Origin: Brachionus koreanus
Lineage: Eukaryota; Rotifera; Eurotatoria; Ploima; Brachionidae
DNA: 64,000 nucleotides
NCBI GenBank assembly: GCA_016987375.1
Contig: PJRA01000524.1
Location: 449,856-513,855 of the forward strand
Direction: 5' to 3'
The notes below the pieces were generated by a model. It saw only the letters and a list, made by a program, of their open reading frames with translations, was not told the DNA's origin and searched no databases. Below, piece after piece: positions 23,706 to 36,000 of this stretch. Position 1 is the stretch's first letter, and each line of letters opens with the position of its first letter. The translations under genes were made by a program, and so were the position numbers.

Positions 23706-24778
23706 TTAAGTGAATCTGAATAATTTTGTTTGACCATTTTCAAATTCACCTATTCCAGGTGCTTTAATAAGTGGCTTATATTCCATTAAAGCATTTAATG
23801 TCAATGGAGGAAATTTATTAGAACTTTTAAGCATACTTTCTAAAATAAATATGTTATTTAAGATTTAAACAAGTTGAAAAATACCCTTTTTAATTTTAGA
23901 GTTTTCAAAAGGTTCATCTTCTTTTGACAATTTGATTGAATTTCTTTTCGGTTCATCATTCCAATTCAAATAATTTTGAAATGATGAATCCTCTAAAAAT
24001 TTAAGTTTTAATCGTTTTTTTTCAACTTTTGACGTTCCATTTTGATTATTTAAACCAAAAATATTGTAATCAAATGATTTTCTGGATTTATTATAGTCAA
24101 TTGGGTTTGGCTTCTTAATTAATGAAAAACCATTCAAGTCAATTGGGAAATGCTTACATAGATAAGATTAAATTTTTTTTTTATTATTATTATAATTATT
24201 AAATTACATTTTTATTTTCTTGAACAGGAAGATATTTAACAATACTTGTGTTGCCATCCTCGTTATTATTATAAAAAGAGTCGGTTTTATTCATTATATT
24301 TGTTCTAACTTCGTTCATTTTGCTTGATCTATACATTAACTCTAGTTCATCTCTATACATTCTTGCTTTCATTACTCTTGACATGTTAATTGGATTTATT
24401 ACTTTGGCTATCTCTTCGTCTTGATTTAAAAGATTTTTATTGTTTCTCTCTTTTTTTATTGCTGCTAACTAAATGTCAATTAGTATAGGATACAAGATTT
24501 TTCAACTTTTACTTTAACTTCTGAATAGTAGTCTAAATTCTTATAAATAACATTATTTAAAGTATTTTAGAAATATAAAAATTAACTTGTAACTCTTTAT
24601 ATAAATCAAAATTGTTCAATTTAGTATCCGAATTTTCTTTTATATTATCCCACAATGAATGAGCAAATAGTCCTCTTTGATTTCCTATTTCTATTTTTTC
24701 ATCAGTTCTTTCACTCTTTTTTTTATTCTGACTCGAATTTTTGCTTAATTTTAGGTCTTCTTCGACTATTGAATTCAT
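23706..24778 (-). CDS. Unrecognised protein, 284 aa (4 exons)
   Basis: Exons: 24587-24778, 24208-24468, 23885-24152, 23706-23839; total 855 nt with matching phases and good acceptors, so it is very likely a real gene. The product is hydrophilic, rich in Lys, Asn, Glu and Ser, with no signal peptide or membrane segment. Segments that look conserved are GLFAHSLWDNIKENSD near residue 40, INMSRVMKARMYRDELELMY near residue 95, and the C-terminus FPPLTLNALMEYKPLIKAPG followed by GEFENGQTKLFRFT. Such short conserved patches in a disordered protein are typical of cilium-associated factors, but no family was recognised. The exon 1 donor (CAA then GTTAAT) is weak. Its upstream neighbour on the same strand is CCDC66; the spacer between them is full of transposon debris. 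Confidence 0.7.
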
Positions 24779-25868
24779 TTGGTTCGCTTAATCTAAATTT
24801 CTTATTTTTATTAATTAAAACGTTTTAAAATATTATTTTAAATCCATAATTTTATTCCCTTAAAAACTAATATTTTATAAATTATTTAAAATTCAATAAA
24901 AAATTATTTTTAAATAGTTTATTTCAATAAAGGTAACTATAGCGATAGGTAATAAATTAGTCGATAATAATATAAATTTAGATGCAGCAATAAACAAAAT
25001 TTCTCTTCTTACTTTGCCGGTTAAGATTGTAAACAAATTAGGATTAATAAATCAAATCAAAAAATATCATGGAAAATTCCTAGTAATTAAGAAAAAAAGA
25101 AATACTAAATTATTTATTAATTATGCTACCTATGAATCCTCGAACTTTTCTTGAATTTGTCCGAGTATGAAATTCATTTAAACTTATATTCTACTTATCA
25201 TCCTGTTAATCCGTATAGCTTAGAAGCTTTATTCTATCCTAATGATGGCACACAGTTTTCTCAAAAACTTTGAATTAACTTTTAATTTATTTAAATTAAA
25301 AAATTGAAAAATCTAATGATTTATTTTATTCATAAAAAATGTAGTTTGTGTTCAGACCCCGGTAGTTAGAACTGGAGCTTAATCCTTCCTTTCAGCCGCA
25401 TGAGACGTGAAAAATACGTGGATAAGTAATTGTGAAAATATTAATGAATATGGTCATTAAAAGGAAAAAAAATAAACTTTCTGCTACGATGCATTGTAAC
25501 AGAGTGATCCATTCATTTCGAACACACTTAATTACAAATATCTCAGATATTTAACTAATCTCGTGATAAATATTGTGAAAGAATATTTAAAAAGAATTCA
25601 TACATAAAATTTCATTATACATTTAAAGTTTACACGGCTTGGTGGAGGGAATTTGCCGCAAACATTTAAGGACCTTACTTAGGAAAAACCATAAATCAGC
25701 ACAATTATTTGCTTCAAAATATGTCTCAAAATTTTTAGTGGTCAAATCATCTACTACTATTTTCTTAAATTGAACAACTTCGCATACGGCTAATATGGTT
25801 CAATAATAGATGAGCACTAAATTTATGTACAAATTATGATATAGAAAATAACAAATATTAACAAATGG

Positions 25869-25924
25869 ACTGAAAAGAAGGCTTTTGGCATTCAGTCAAG
25901 TCGGGGGAAATTCCCAAATTTATA
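25869..25924. repeat. Dispersed direct repeat, copy 1
   Basis: About 54 bases from CTGAAAAGAAGGCTTTTG to a GGGGAAATTCCC palindrome and AAATTTA. The same block occurs at 31039-31092 inside a CCDC66 intron with about 45 of 54 positions equal by eye. It is probably part of an old transposon. Confidence 0.6.
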
Positions 25925-25971
25925 GTTTTTAATAATAAAAAATGTACAAATTTATTTATAAAAATCAATGA

Positions 25972-26097
25972 CTATCTAGATCATCTGAACTTAAATCCAT
26001 TCGATTATTTTTTATGGGAATATATTATGTCTATAAATCGATGTCTAAAAGTTTAGATGATTTAAAAGCAAAGATTGAGAGAGAGAGGTTAAAAAAT
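25972..26097 (+). pseudogene. Tc1/mariner-type transposase C-terminal remnant
   Basis: The frame reads LDHLNLNPFDYFLWEYIMSI, NRCLKSLDDLKAKIERE. This matches the conserved C-terminal block of mariner-family DDE transposases (SPDL.P.DYFLWGYLK....S.EELK..I..E), where the third catalytic acid lies in the P.DY motif. The upstream region has no clear catalytic domain, so it is a dead fragment. Confidence 0.6.
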
Positions 26098-26881
26098 TTT
26101 AAAGAAAAATAAAATTTAGTAATTAAGACCAAAGGTGGTTCCTTTGAAAATAAAAAAATACACTTATATTTCAAAAAAATTCTTATTTTGTGGGCAGAAA
26201 ACTCATTAGACTCTTCTTCTGGATATTCTTATTTGGTAATCTTCCAAAAAAATGAGCAATTGAGCGACGTAGATGATTATCAAAAGGAGAAATGCCTGAT
26301 CTTTATGCTGAATTCTTCGTTTTAAAAGCATTGTCTTTTCACGTGTGTCTAATTGATTTCTGTTATTATATAAATTTGTATAAAATTTTCATTTTATAGA
26401 AATTTTTAGAATTTAATAGACAAAAAATCGTCATTTATTAACTTTGTTAAAATGATTACCATATATGGCTGATTATAGAGGAGGCACTCATCTCCTTTTT
26501 TAGTACCATTTTGAGTAACAGCTCCTAACTGACACAGAAATTACTTTATCAAGTTGACGATCTACACAGCAATTATTACACATTTCAAAAATGTTTCCTT
26601 TCTTTTTGTATCTCTTTTTCTTTTTAAGGTCCTGCCGAGATATATTCATCCCTATATTAGGTAGTATATTTTTGCTTTTTATTTATTAATACAAACATGC
26701 ATAAAATTTTAGAAAATAATTTTAGTATTTTTTATTTAATATCATTTGTATTTAACAATAAAATTGTTAGCATCTATTTAAGATATTCATTTGATTGATT
26801 TAACACAAGTTAACAGAATAATTAGTCTAAAAAAATTATATTTATTTAAAAATTTGATCGAATAATTTTTATCAAAAAAAA

Positions 26882-29800
26882 TTAATCAAAATTTTCATTT
26901 GAGTCATTGTATATTGAAGATGCTATTTCTTTTTGCTTGTTCATCAATGACTTAATTGAATTAGAAATTATTTAAAGTTAAATTTATAAGAATAAAGAGC
27001 AATTATTACTTGTTTCAAACTTGCCAATTGATTTAAAATTTGTTCTTGTCTTGGCGTTGGGTTGTTTTTTACAAGACCATTATTTAGTAATGGATCCTAA
27101 AATTAAAAATTATTCATATTAAACTTTTAATTTTTATTTATTTCAGCATTTTCTTTAAATAATACAAATTCAGGCATAAAGTAAACAAAACTGATTTTCA
27201 ACATACATTATTAACTGAATGTGATCTTTCTGTTACCATAAGCTCTATAAATTGTAATATTTTCATTTATGATATATTAAAAAAAAGACAAACAAATAAA
27301 AGCGTTCGTACTGTGTGGAAAATCATATATTACTTATCTTTAAATCTTAATTAATAGTGAAAATCACCTATGAGTTACCATAAAATATAGTTAAGCATTT
27401 AATACAGGTATCAAGTGAAATTTATTGTTAAATGATCCTCAAAAAAAATTAATTAAAAATTTTTGGACACATTAAACCAGACTTGTTTTTAAGTCTCAAA
27501 AATTTAAGTCAAAGTTATGCCTTGACTTTTAAATTCAAAGATTAAGAGCCAATTTTCAGCAAAAAAAAGTTAAATTTAATTAAATAATTGAAATGTTGAG
27601 TCAAGGTTCGCACTTAGCAGTACTACTCTACTTTTTGGCCAGGGCTCCCAAACCCCAAATATCTCTTGTTCAAATCAGACTTTTTATATATAACAGTTTT
27701 AAGTCTAAGTCATAAAAATTTAAGTCAAAGTTATCACTTAAAAAGAGAAAAAAAATTTTAAGTCTTTGACTTGACTTAAGATTTGTGCTTTAAAAACAAG
27801 TCTGCATTATACAGAATTAAGTGAAAGTAAATTATTAGATGCTAGATCCAACTCACATCACACATTTAGCCCATTTACCCTAACACCATTATTAATGAAT
27901 TTAAAAGATCAGTTCTAGAAAAATTTGAAAACCAAGTTACAATTAATTCTAGTTGTTGTTGAGTCGAATTAGTCCAAATTTAAATTTCCAATTTGAATAA
28001 ATTTTTTTTATTTAATTTTATAAAAAATAAAATAAAATAAAATAAAATTTCAATAACCTACTTTAATGTGGCTCCGGTTACTATATCCATCATAAGTATA
28101 TCCATAATCTGATGGTCTCATATTTTGTATATACGCCTTAAAAAACATGTTTGTAAAAATGTTCATTCAGTTGAAAAATAATTATTATTTCTTTCGACTA
28201 TTTTGCTTATTACTTAATTTATTTCAATATGTATTTAAATCATGTCAATTATTAATATCATATCTAACTTTTTATTAAGTAAGCAATATTAATTAATAGA
28301 CTTTGTACTTAAAGAATTTCTTTAATGCTAAATAATACTATTTTTACTTGTCTGGCTTTTTCTCTATCTCGTTTGGTTGCTGACGACTCTCTTGATGGTG
28401 GAACTGGCGATCCAGCATGAACAGGATCTAAAATTTCATTGGTACGCATAAACGGCACAAAACCGTAGTTTGAATTTTCTTGATTAGTAAAAAAATCATC
28501 TTTAATTTTTAAATCAGATTTATTTATTGAACGATCATCTTTTAAATAGAAATCCTCATCTTCTTCGTAAATTGGATTGTTGGCTAAATTTTTGCTCAAT
28601 AAATTCATAATTGATTCATTTTGCATTTTTTTTTCATTTTTTGTACTTTTTACATTAAAATTTTCACCTACACCAACATTGTCCATTTTAACAAGGCTAA
28701 CATTATCTTCGTTAGATAGATCTGATCTATTGCTATGCATATTATCTCTTTTTTCTTTTGATCTAATTTTTTCACGTTGATTAAAATTTTTATAATACTC
28801 GATTCTTTTATTTTTCCTTTCTTCAGCTTTTTGAGCTCGTTCAGCATAGAATGGATCCTTTTGGGAATTTGATACAGCTTTTTTACCCTTTGGATTTTTG
28901 TAATTCCAAATCGGTTTTCCATCTTTCCCTATTCCAGTCTTTACTTTTTCACTCATTTCATTGCTTTTTTCAAATTTGTTCTTTAGTTCTCTTTGATCAT
29001 AATTATTTCTTTCTCTATCAATCAAGTTTTCTTTAGTGTTATCAACATTTTTTAAAAGCAATCTTAAATCGTCATTTGTTATTTCTGCTGGTAAGCCAGC
29101 AGTATTTTCTCTAAGCAGTTTGAATAATCGTTGTATTGTTTCACCATCAGATTTTCTATCTTTGTTTTCTACCACCATTCTATTCGATGTATAACCATAG
29201 CCTTTATCAAAGTTGACTTCATTAGTGTTTCTTTCAGACAAGTGTGATTTATTATTGTTCGTTCGACTTGACTCCATAAATTTAAATTCAGCCATGTTAT
29301 TAGCTGTTTGAGAATCCACCTCCCTGATTAGATGTTCGGGATTTCCAGTTAATTTAGCTTTAAGCTCAGAAAATTTTCTTTCTAGTTGAGATGTATCATG
29401 TCCTCCTTTTTGTAAACGTTTTAGCAATTTTTTATGCTTCTCTTCAGCAGCAGCTAGCTCAGCTTCTTGCATTTTTCTATAAATTTCTTGAGATCGAGTT
29501 TCAGTAATATTACTACGCATTGTCTTTGTTTCTTGATCGTATTTGTTATACTCTCCTTGAAGAACTGAAGGCGACACGTCTGTTTCAGGTTGCCTAGAAG
29601 AATTGAGTATTTTTTCAAAATTCTGATAGTGTAAATTTTGCTTTTTTCGCTCTTCGTTTAATTTACTAGTTTCCTTAAGCTCTAAAGCTTCACTTTCAAT
29701 CTTGATGTTATTTAAATTTTGAATTTCTTCTTCAATCATTTTTATTCTCTTTTTTTCAGCAATTTGAGCCTCTATATCTAATTTATGCTGGAGACTTTGT

Positions 29801-32229
29801 TTTTTTTTTCGCTCTAATTCATCTATTTGGGCTGGATCAAGCAAATTTCGGGTTCTGCCAAACGATTTTTCTTCAAAAGTTTTTTGCTCTTGAGTAAAAG
29901 GCGAAAGGTTATCTGGAAATTTTTGCTTCGGCGAAAGTTTCATTTCAATTATTTTTCCTTTTTTTTGCTCCTCTAACTCCTGTAGCCATTTTTTGCGTTC
30001 TAATTCTTTGGCCTTTTTTATTTCATCATCATAGGTGACGCCCTTTAGAAAAATTCATGAATTTATTGAAATTTAACAAGATTGATACAAAATAAAAAAA
30101 CGTACTCCAAAAGAAATAGAAGTTCTCATGGCGGGAGGAACTCTTGACTGATCTAACTTGATTTTATTTTCTTCAAATTTAGAATTATTTGTTAAATTTT
30201 TTTCTTCACTTTTAAGAGAATTTTCCACAGCTGTAATTTCATCAATTTGTTGTTTTATTCTTTTAAATTCTTCTAATTGATCGATTTTATTAGAATTTTT
30301 GTAGTTATAATCATCAGACAAAGCTAAAGTATTTCTCTCTTTTTCAATGCCTGTCATAAATTTCTTTTTATCTGATATTTCGTCTTGGATATTATTTGTT
30401 TCGATGTGTAAATTTCTTGAATTATCAAGGCTGTTTAAGCTGTTTGATTTTCTTAATAAATTAACCAAAGATTCTTGCTTTGTTGGATCATATTCCAAAT
30501 TCTTGATTGACCCGCCAAATTTGTTCAAATCACTTTGAATATCTAAATTTAATAAAATAATTAAATCTAAAGCTTCTAATAAAATTATTTTACTGAATAG
30601 CTTAAGTGAATTTTGCTTATAAATTTTTCTATTATTTTTTAAATGCTATAAAATTATTTAATTAACCGGAATGGGAAAATGTGTGTTCTTTCTTGTGTGA
30701 AAACAAATTAATGACGTATTTCATTAATTTTTACAAGCCAAAGAAAACTTTTATCATAATAAAACATAATCGATACTGATCAAGAAGAAGTGTAATGGAT
30801 TAAAAAGGTCTAAATAAAGGATCAATTCATGCTCTTTATGTGCCAAGAATTATTTTTATAAACAAAATATTTTTTTAAAAAAAAGGAAACTTTTTATCTA
30901 AAATAATTTAATTTATTTGCTTTCTGTTACGAACTAAAGCTCTTTCAATCTTTAATCTTAAAATTTTAAACACTTCTAAATTACTTTATTTTAAATTTTT
31001 GTTGATAAACTAAATAACAAACAGCATTAGCAATAGGGCTGAAAAGAAGGCTTTTGTGGTTCGGACAAGTCCAAGGAAATTCCCAAATTTATTTTTCTAA
31101 TAAAAATAATAATAAAGCTCTTTTCATAGTTTATACATTTTAAGCAACCCTCCTATATTTGTGGTTAGTTGCATATGAGGGAATCTGTTAGAAAAATCTT
31201 AGGCCAACACTTGATTCAAATATTTTTGCGCTTGGAAAATTAATGAGTAAAAAATTACTGTGGCCTGTTTTTTTTTTCATCAAAAAATCAGCGATTTCAT
31301 TTGATGTCTTCGTTTCTGGACTTGAATTAAACGCATTTTGATTATATCTTATAATTTCATTAGACACCTTCCTCTGTTCTAATTCTCTTTTTTCTCTTTC
31401 TTCTTTTATTTCCGCCATTTAATTTAAAAACAGAACTATTTTAAATGAATTTACCTCTCTCTTTTTGCCACTGAATTTTTTTCTTCTCTGTTAACGATAA
31501 TTTATTAGGCACTAAATCATTTTGAAAATTTTCCTTTTGAACTTGATTTGAAAAACTATTGGGATAAAAACGCTTTGGCGACACACTTTTTAACGAGTCG
31601 TAATTCTCTTGTTGATTTAACTTTTCCAACAGATCCTTATCTTGCTGCCATTTTAATTTCTTCTTTTCAATCAAACTCAATCTATTTCTATCATTATTCA
31701 TATTTAGTTTGTTTTCATCGAATTCACTTTCATTAACATTAGATTCAAAGTTAGCTATTGTGGATTCACTTTTTTTAAACTTTGAATGAGAGCTAATGCT
31801 TTCTTCTTGGCCATAATAATTATTTTTATGTGTTATTTGTTCTTTTGGCTCGAAAGAATTGTTTTTAAGAGGTTGTTGACTTTTTTGAATTTGCTCTAGG
31901 AGCGAATTAATTTGATTTTGTGATAGTTTGACTCCATTTTGATTCAAAGCACTAAAGATCATTTTCAGCTGAGCATCATTTTGGTATTCATTTAGACGAG
32001 GTGAAGGCTTAACTTTATCCTCCTCTCCGCTAATTTCCATCGATTTTTTTATTTCTTTTTTGGCTTTAACGCTTTTTGTGTTCAATTTCTTGGTGCTGGG
32101 TTTTTGTACATCTAAAATAATTTTAAATAATCAGTTCATCGGATTTGTTTAATTTGTCAGTTTTGTAGACTTACCATTTTTATAAAATATTGAAGGCTTA
32201 CCATTTATAATTCTTGTTTCAAATTCCAT
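26882..32229 (-). CDS. CCDC66: CCDC66 orthologue, complete (8 exons, 1072 aa)
   Basis: Microtubule-binding centriolar satellite and ciliary coiled-coil protein. Exons in coding order: 32175-32229, 31455-32111, 31259-31402, 30106-30542, 28348-30042, 28062-28136, 27010-27096, 26882-26950; total 3219 nt. Family landmarks are the block EIKKAKELERKKWLQELEEQ, then NLLDPAQIDELERKKKQSLQ with the following AQIAEKKRIKMIEEEI coiled coil, KMQEAELAAAEEKHKKLLKR then GGHDTSQLERKF, NYGFVPFMRTNEILDP, and in the last exons DPLLNNGLVKNNPTPRQEQI and SLMNKQKEIASSIY. The order and spacing follow vertebrate CCDC66 (about 950 aa). The intron between exons 2 and 3 is only 52 nt and was placed by phase. Introns carry a hAT-like MITE (27478-27804) and a dispersed repeat (31039-31092). 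No start codon competes with 32229. Confidence 0.88.
27478..27804. mobile_element. hAT-like MITE in CCDC66 intron
   Basis: A 327-base element with terminal inverted repeats CAGACTTGTTTTTAA at the left and, from the right end, CAGACTTGTTTTTAA as well. It is flanked by the 8-base direct repeats CATTAAAC (27470-27477) and CATTATAC (27805-27812), 7 of 8 equal. TIRs starting CAG with an 8-bp target duplication are characteristic of the hAT superfamily. The inside carries a repeated TTTAAGTC motif and two copies of AAAAATTTAAGTCAAAGTTA at about 27500 and 27708. It has no coding capacity. Confidence 0.75.
31039..31092. repeat. Dispersed direct repeat, copy 2
   Basis: Second copy of the block at 25869-25924, in the intron between exons 3 and 4 of CCDC66. 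It again ends in GGAAATTCCCAAATTTA. Confidence 0.6.
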
Positions 32230-33078
32230 TTTTAAAAAAAATTCAAATTCTTTACATTCAGTTAAAATTATATTTTATAGAAAAATAACTTGAATTATTA
32301 TAAATATCGATTGGAAGAGAAATATTTGTAAAGAGTTATTTTTTTAATATTAAAAAAAAATAAAATTTATCACTATAGAAACCAACATCACCTTAGATGT
32401 CTTGGCTTATAAAATTCAGTATATTCAAGGTATTTTATTAATTCAATTGATCAAAATTTAGTCTTTAGAAATTTAAAATGAATCATTTTTTAAATTTTGT
32501 ATCGTTTATTGTATCATTCCTATTTAAATTTAAAGAAAATAAGATTTTCGAGAAATCTTAAGTCTGGAGGCCAAAATTGTTTCATAATAAAAAAATAAAA
32601 AATTAAATCAATTTAAAATAAACAAGCTTCATTTATCATGATAAAAAAAATTCAAATTATCAGCTAGTAATGGAGAAAATGAATTTAATATATTTTTTAA
32701 TGAAAAAAGACAAATATTAATTATATATTTACAATGTTTAATGTGAATTAAATATTCATTTTTAATTTAGTTAGTAATTATATATATAATTAGGTATTAT
32801 ATTTAATAAAGTTTTCTTTTTAACCTGTTTTAATTACTTTTTGGATAAGATTAAAAATTTTTTTTTTCTAAATATTGATGATAAATTGCTTTTTTAAAAT
32901 AATTAAAATCATTTTTCTTGGAAACAATTTTTTTTCTAAAGTTAAAGATTTTATAAATAAATTTATTGAAGAATAAAATTTTTTGATTTAGAAAAATTAT
33001 TTTAAAAAAAAACTTTGATACGAAGTTAATTAATTAAGCAAAATTAATTAGAAGAACAGCTAATTTTAATCAAAAGTG
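32230..33078. other. Intergenic spacer between HOOK 3' end and CCDC66 5' end
   Basis: About 850 bases, both flanking genes on the minus strand. Extremely AT-rich with poly-A/T runs and an AT palindrome at about 32775-32793. No gene seen. It must hold the HOOK 3' untranslated region and the CCDC66 promoter. Confidence 0.5.
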
Positions 33079-36000
33079 TCAATTTCCCGTTAGCCTTCGA
33101 TTAGATCCATTTGATGATGTTGTCAAGGCTCGTTGTTGACTCAAAAAAGAATTGCCTATTAATCCTATTCTTTCGTCAGTATTTCGGCGATTCAAGTTCG
33201 CTCCTAGTTTATACCAAGCTGATGCAATTAATTGTTCTTCTTGGTCCCGGCTGTTTTTAATTCGTTCATTTTCTTTCTAGTAAAATAAAAAAATTAAAAT
33301 TGAAAATAATAAACTCAACTGATCAATACCATTAAATGCTTTATTTGTTTATCTCTGTCGATAATCTGATTCTTTAAATATTGAATTTCATTTATACCAT
33401 TTGAGTTTCTGGGATCTAGAGATTTTATTACAATCTTTGCTTTTTCCAAATAAATACGATATTTTTCATTTAGTTCAGTAATTTCTTTTTCTTTTAATTG
33501 AAGTTCTTTATCTTTCTGATCTTTTAAGCTATCTTTTTCCGATTCTTTTTTTAAAAAATATATTAAAAAATTATATTAAATTAAATTTGTTGTAAATTTT
33601 ATACTCAAATCATCAACTAGCTTTTCAAATTTTAAAATAGACGATTTATTTTCCTCAGAATTTTTCTCAAAAATCAACTGTAAATTATTTAGTTTAGTTT
33701 TCAATTCAATGATTTCATTGTCTTTTGTTTTTATTATGCTATCATCTATTTTGGAACTATTTTCTTTTAATTCTGTTTCATTTTTTTGCAATATATTCAT
33801 TTGGCACTCGAGTTCAAATTTTTCTATTTGAATGTCATTAAGTTTGTTCTGCAAATTTGCGCTTCTGAATTTTTCATCCTCTAGTTGATTCTGTATTAAA
33901 AGTACTTTTTCGTCATTTATTTCATTTTGAATATTTTTTAAGAGTTTATTTTCATGATGCAATCGGACAATTTTTTCTCTAAAATAAAATTCTTTTAAAA
34001 AATCCTATAATTTCATCTAATTTAGCTAATTGAATATAATGATTATCAGATTAGATTATCAAATTTAATTTTTTTAAATGGAGCCTAATTTTTCTCTTCT
34101 AACGGGTGAGTCATAATGTTTTGCCTAGATTAAAATATGAACAGATATTGGGACAGAGCTGAAATTTCTCACACTTATTACAATATTTTTCTTGTATATT
34201 TTTTCATTTAAGGTACGGGGTCCTTCTAGTAGCAAGATCAGAAAACTCGACTCAAAAGGTACCAGTGTGTCTCCGTGCCTAGAACGCCTAACAAATAAAA
34301 ATATACAAGAAGAATATTGTAGTATATATCTGTTCATATTTTAATCTAGATTTGAAAATTTTACAAAAAATTATTATTTAGCAAAATTTTATTTGTTTTT
34401 GAAAGAATTACTTAATTTCATTCGGTATGTTTATCAATTCAATGCTTGTAAATAAACCATCCATTATTAAATTTTGATCTATCGCAATATTTGATGCTTT
34501 TAAAATTTTCTAAAATTTTATTTAAGAATAAAATTACATTTTAAAATTACTTTTTGATTCTTCAAATATTTGAGCATTGATGTTTAACTTTTCGTAAGAA
34601 TGCTTTAAATTTTCAAATTCAGTCTGCAGTTTTTCTTTGTCTCTTAGAATGTTATCATATTTTTCTTGAAAATTTTTATATTCATATTCAAGTTTTTTTT
34701 TGTTCATTTCATTCACCCATGTTTGTTCGTGTAATTCGCTTATCTGCTTTTTATACAGTTCTATTTGAGTTTTCAGTGGATTTATTTTTTTTACTTCCTA
34801 AATTTGTTTTTTTTATTTACATATTATATAATAAAAAATCAACAAAAATTACTTCTTCTAGATTAAAAATTTTTCCTAAATTTTCACTATTTGTTTCTTC
34901 AAGACATTTAATCTGTTGTCTTAGATCACTCATGTCTTCTAGCTTAATTCTATAATTCTCTATGGATGATTCCAATTTTTCAACTTTTTCACAACTATGC
35001 CTTAATATGTCAATTTCGTCTCTTAGATTTTGGTTTTCTTTGATTACTTGGTCATATTTTACGCAACGGCCCATCAAATTTTCGTTTTCAAATTTTGATT
35101 CTTCGAACAATAATCTGAATTTTTCTTTCTCTGTCTCAAGTTTAATTAAATCTTCTCGGAGATTTTTCAATGATTGCTGAAGACTCACATTCATATTGTG
35201 TTCTCTTTTATGATCATTTTGAATCAAATCTTCGCGTTGTAATTTGTCTTTTAATTTTTCAATTTCAAATTGCATCGCCATTTTTTCTTCTTGTAAATCT
35301 GACACCTGTCTATCAAGAGCTTTGCATTTTTGCTCAATATCAATTTTTTGCTCATTTAATATATTTATTTCGTTCAACGATTGTTTTAATTGATCATTTA
35401 AATCCTCAGGCAAGTTCAAATATGAATTATCGTTGATTGAGCCACAAAGCTTGTTCCTTAACATAAGCTTTGAGAAAAAATTATTTTTAAATATTTATTA
35501 AAATTAAAATTAATAAATATTATTATTTTTATTAAAATTATACATCTTGAATCATATTTTTGATTGTGTGTTGTAAGTTTTCATTCATTCCCATAATAAC
35601 TTGAATAAATTCATTTTTTCGTTTGCAGTTAACTGCGCAACCAAGAACTAGTTGTAACAAATTAACTATAAAATCTGTCAAGACAATTTCCTCTTCTAAA
35701 ATAAATTTTTTAAGTTTAATTTAATAAAGTGGCTAAATTGTTTTATACCTAATGAATTTTGATCAACATTTGAGTCTTTGATTTCAGTGTTTAGAACCTA
35801 AGTTTTTTTTAATTTTTGAATTTATTTTCTAATTATTTGATTTAAATTAAATACTTCTTGATAATATCCCAAAAGTTTCTCGTGAATGCTTTTTAAATTC
35901 AACGTCTTTAAAAAAATTGTTTTTACAAATTTAAATTATATTAAAGATCAAATTTTTCTCTAACAAATTTTCTTTAAATTAATTTAAGTATAGAAAGACG

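Larger units (their letters stand above)
24779..26881. other. Repeat-rich spacer between the 284-aa gene and CCDC66
   Basis: About 2.1 kb of decayed DNA. A plus-strand frame at about 24930-25155 is open (INKISLLTLPVKIVNKLGLI, then LINQIKKYHGKFLVIKKKRN) but lacks a start and ends in stops; it may be a transposon fragment. A mariner-like transposase remnant and a repeat shared with 31039-31092 are listed separately. A 49-codon Cys-containing frame lies on the minus strand at 26500-26649. Confidence 0.45.

Noticed and set aside
28577..29036. Several open frames overlapping CCDC66 exon 5 on both strands
   Set aside because: All are shadows of the Lys/Glu-rich coding exon in other frames.
34125..34337. 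Minus-strand 70-codon frame in the HOOK intron
   Set aside because: It lies wholly inside the mariner-like MITE and follows from its inverted repeats; there is no coding signal.
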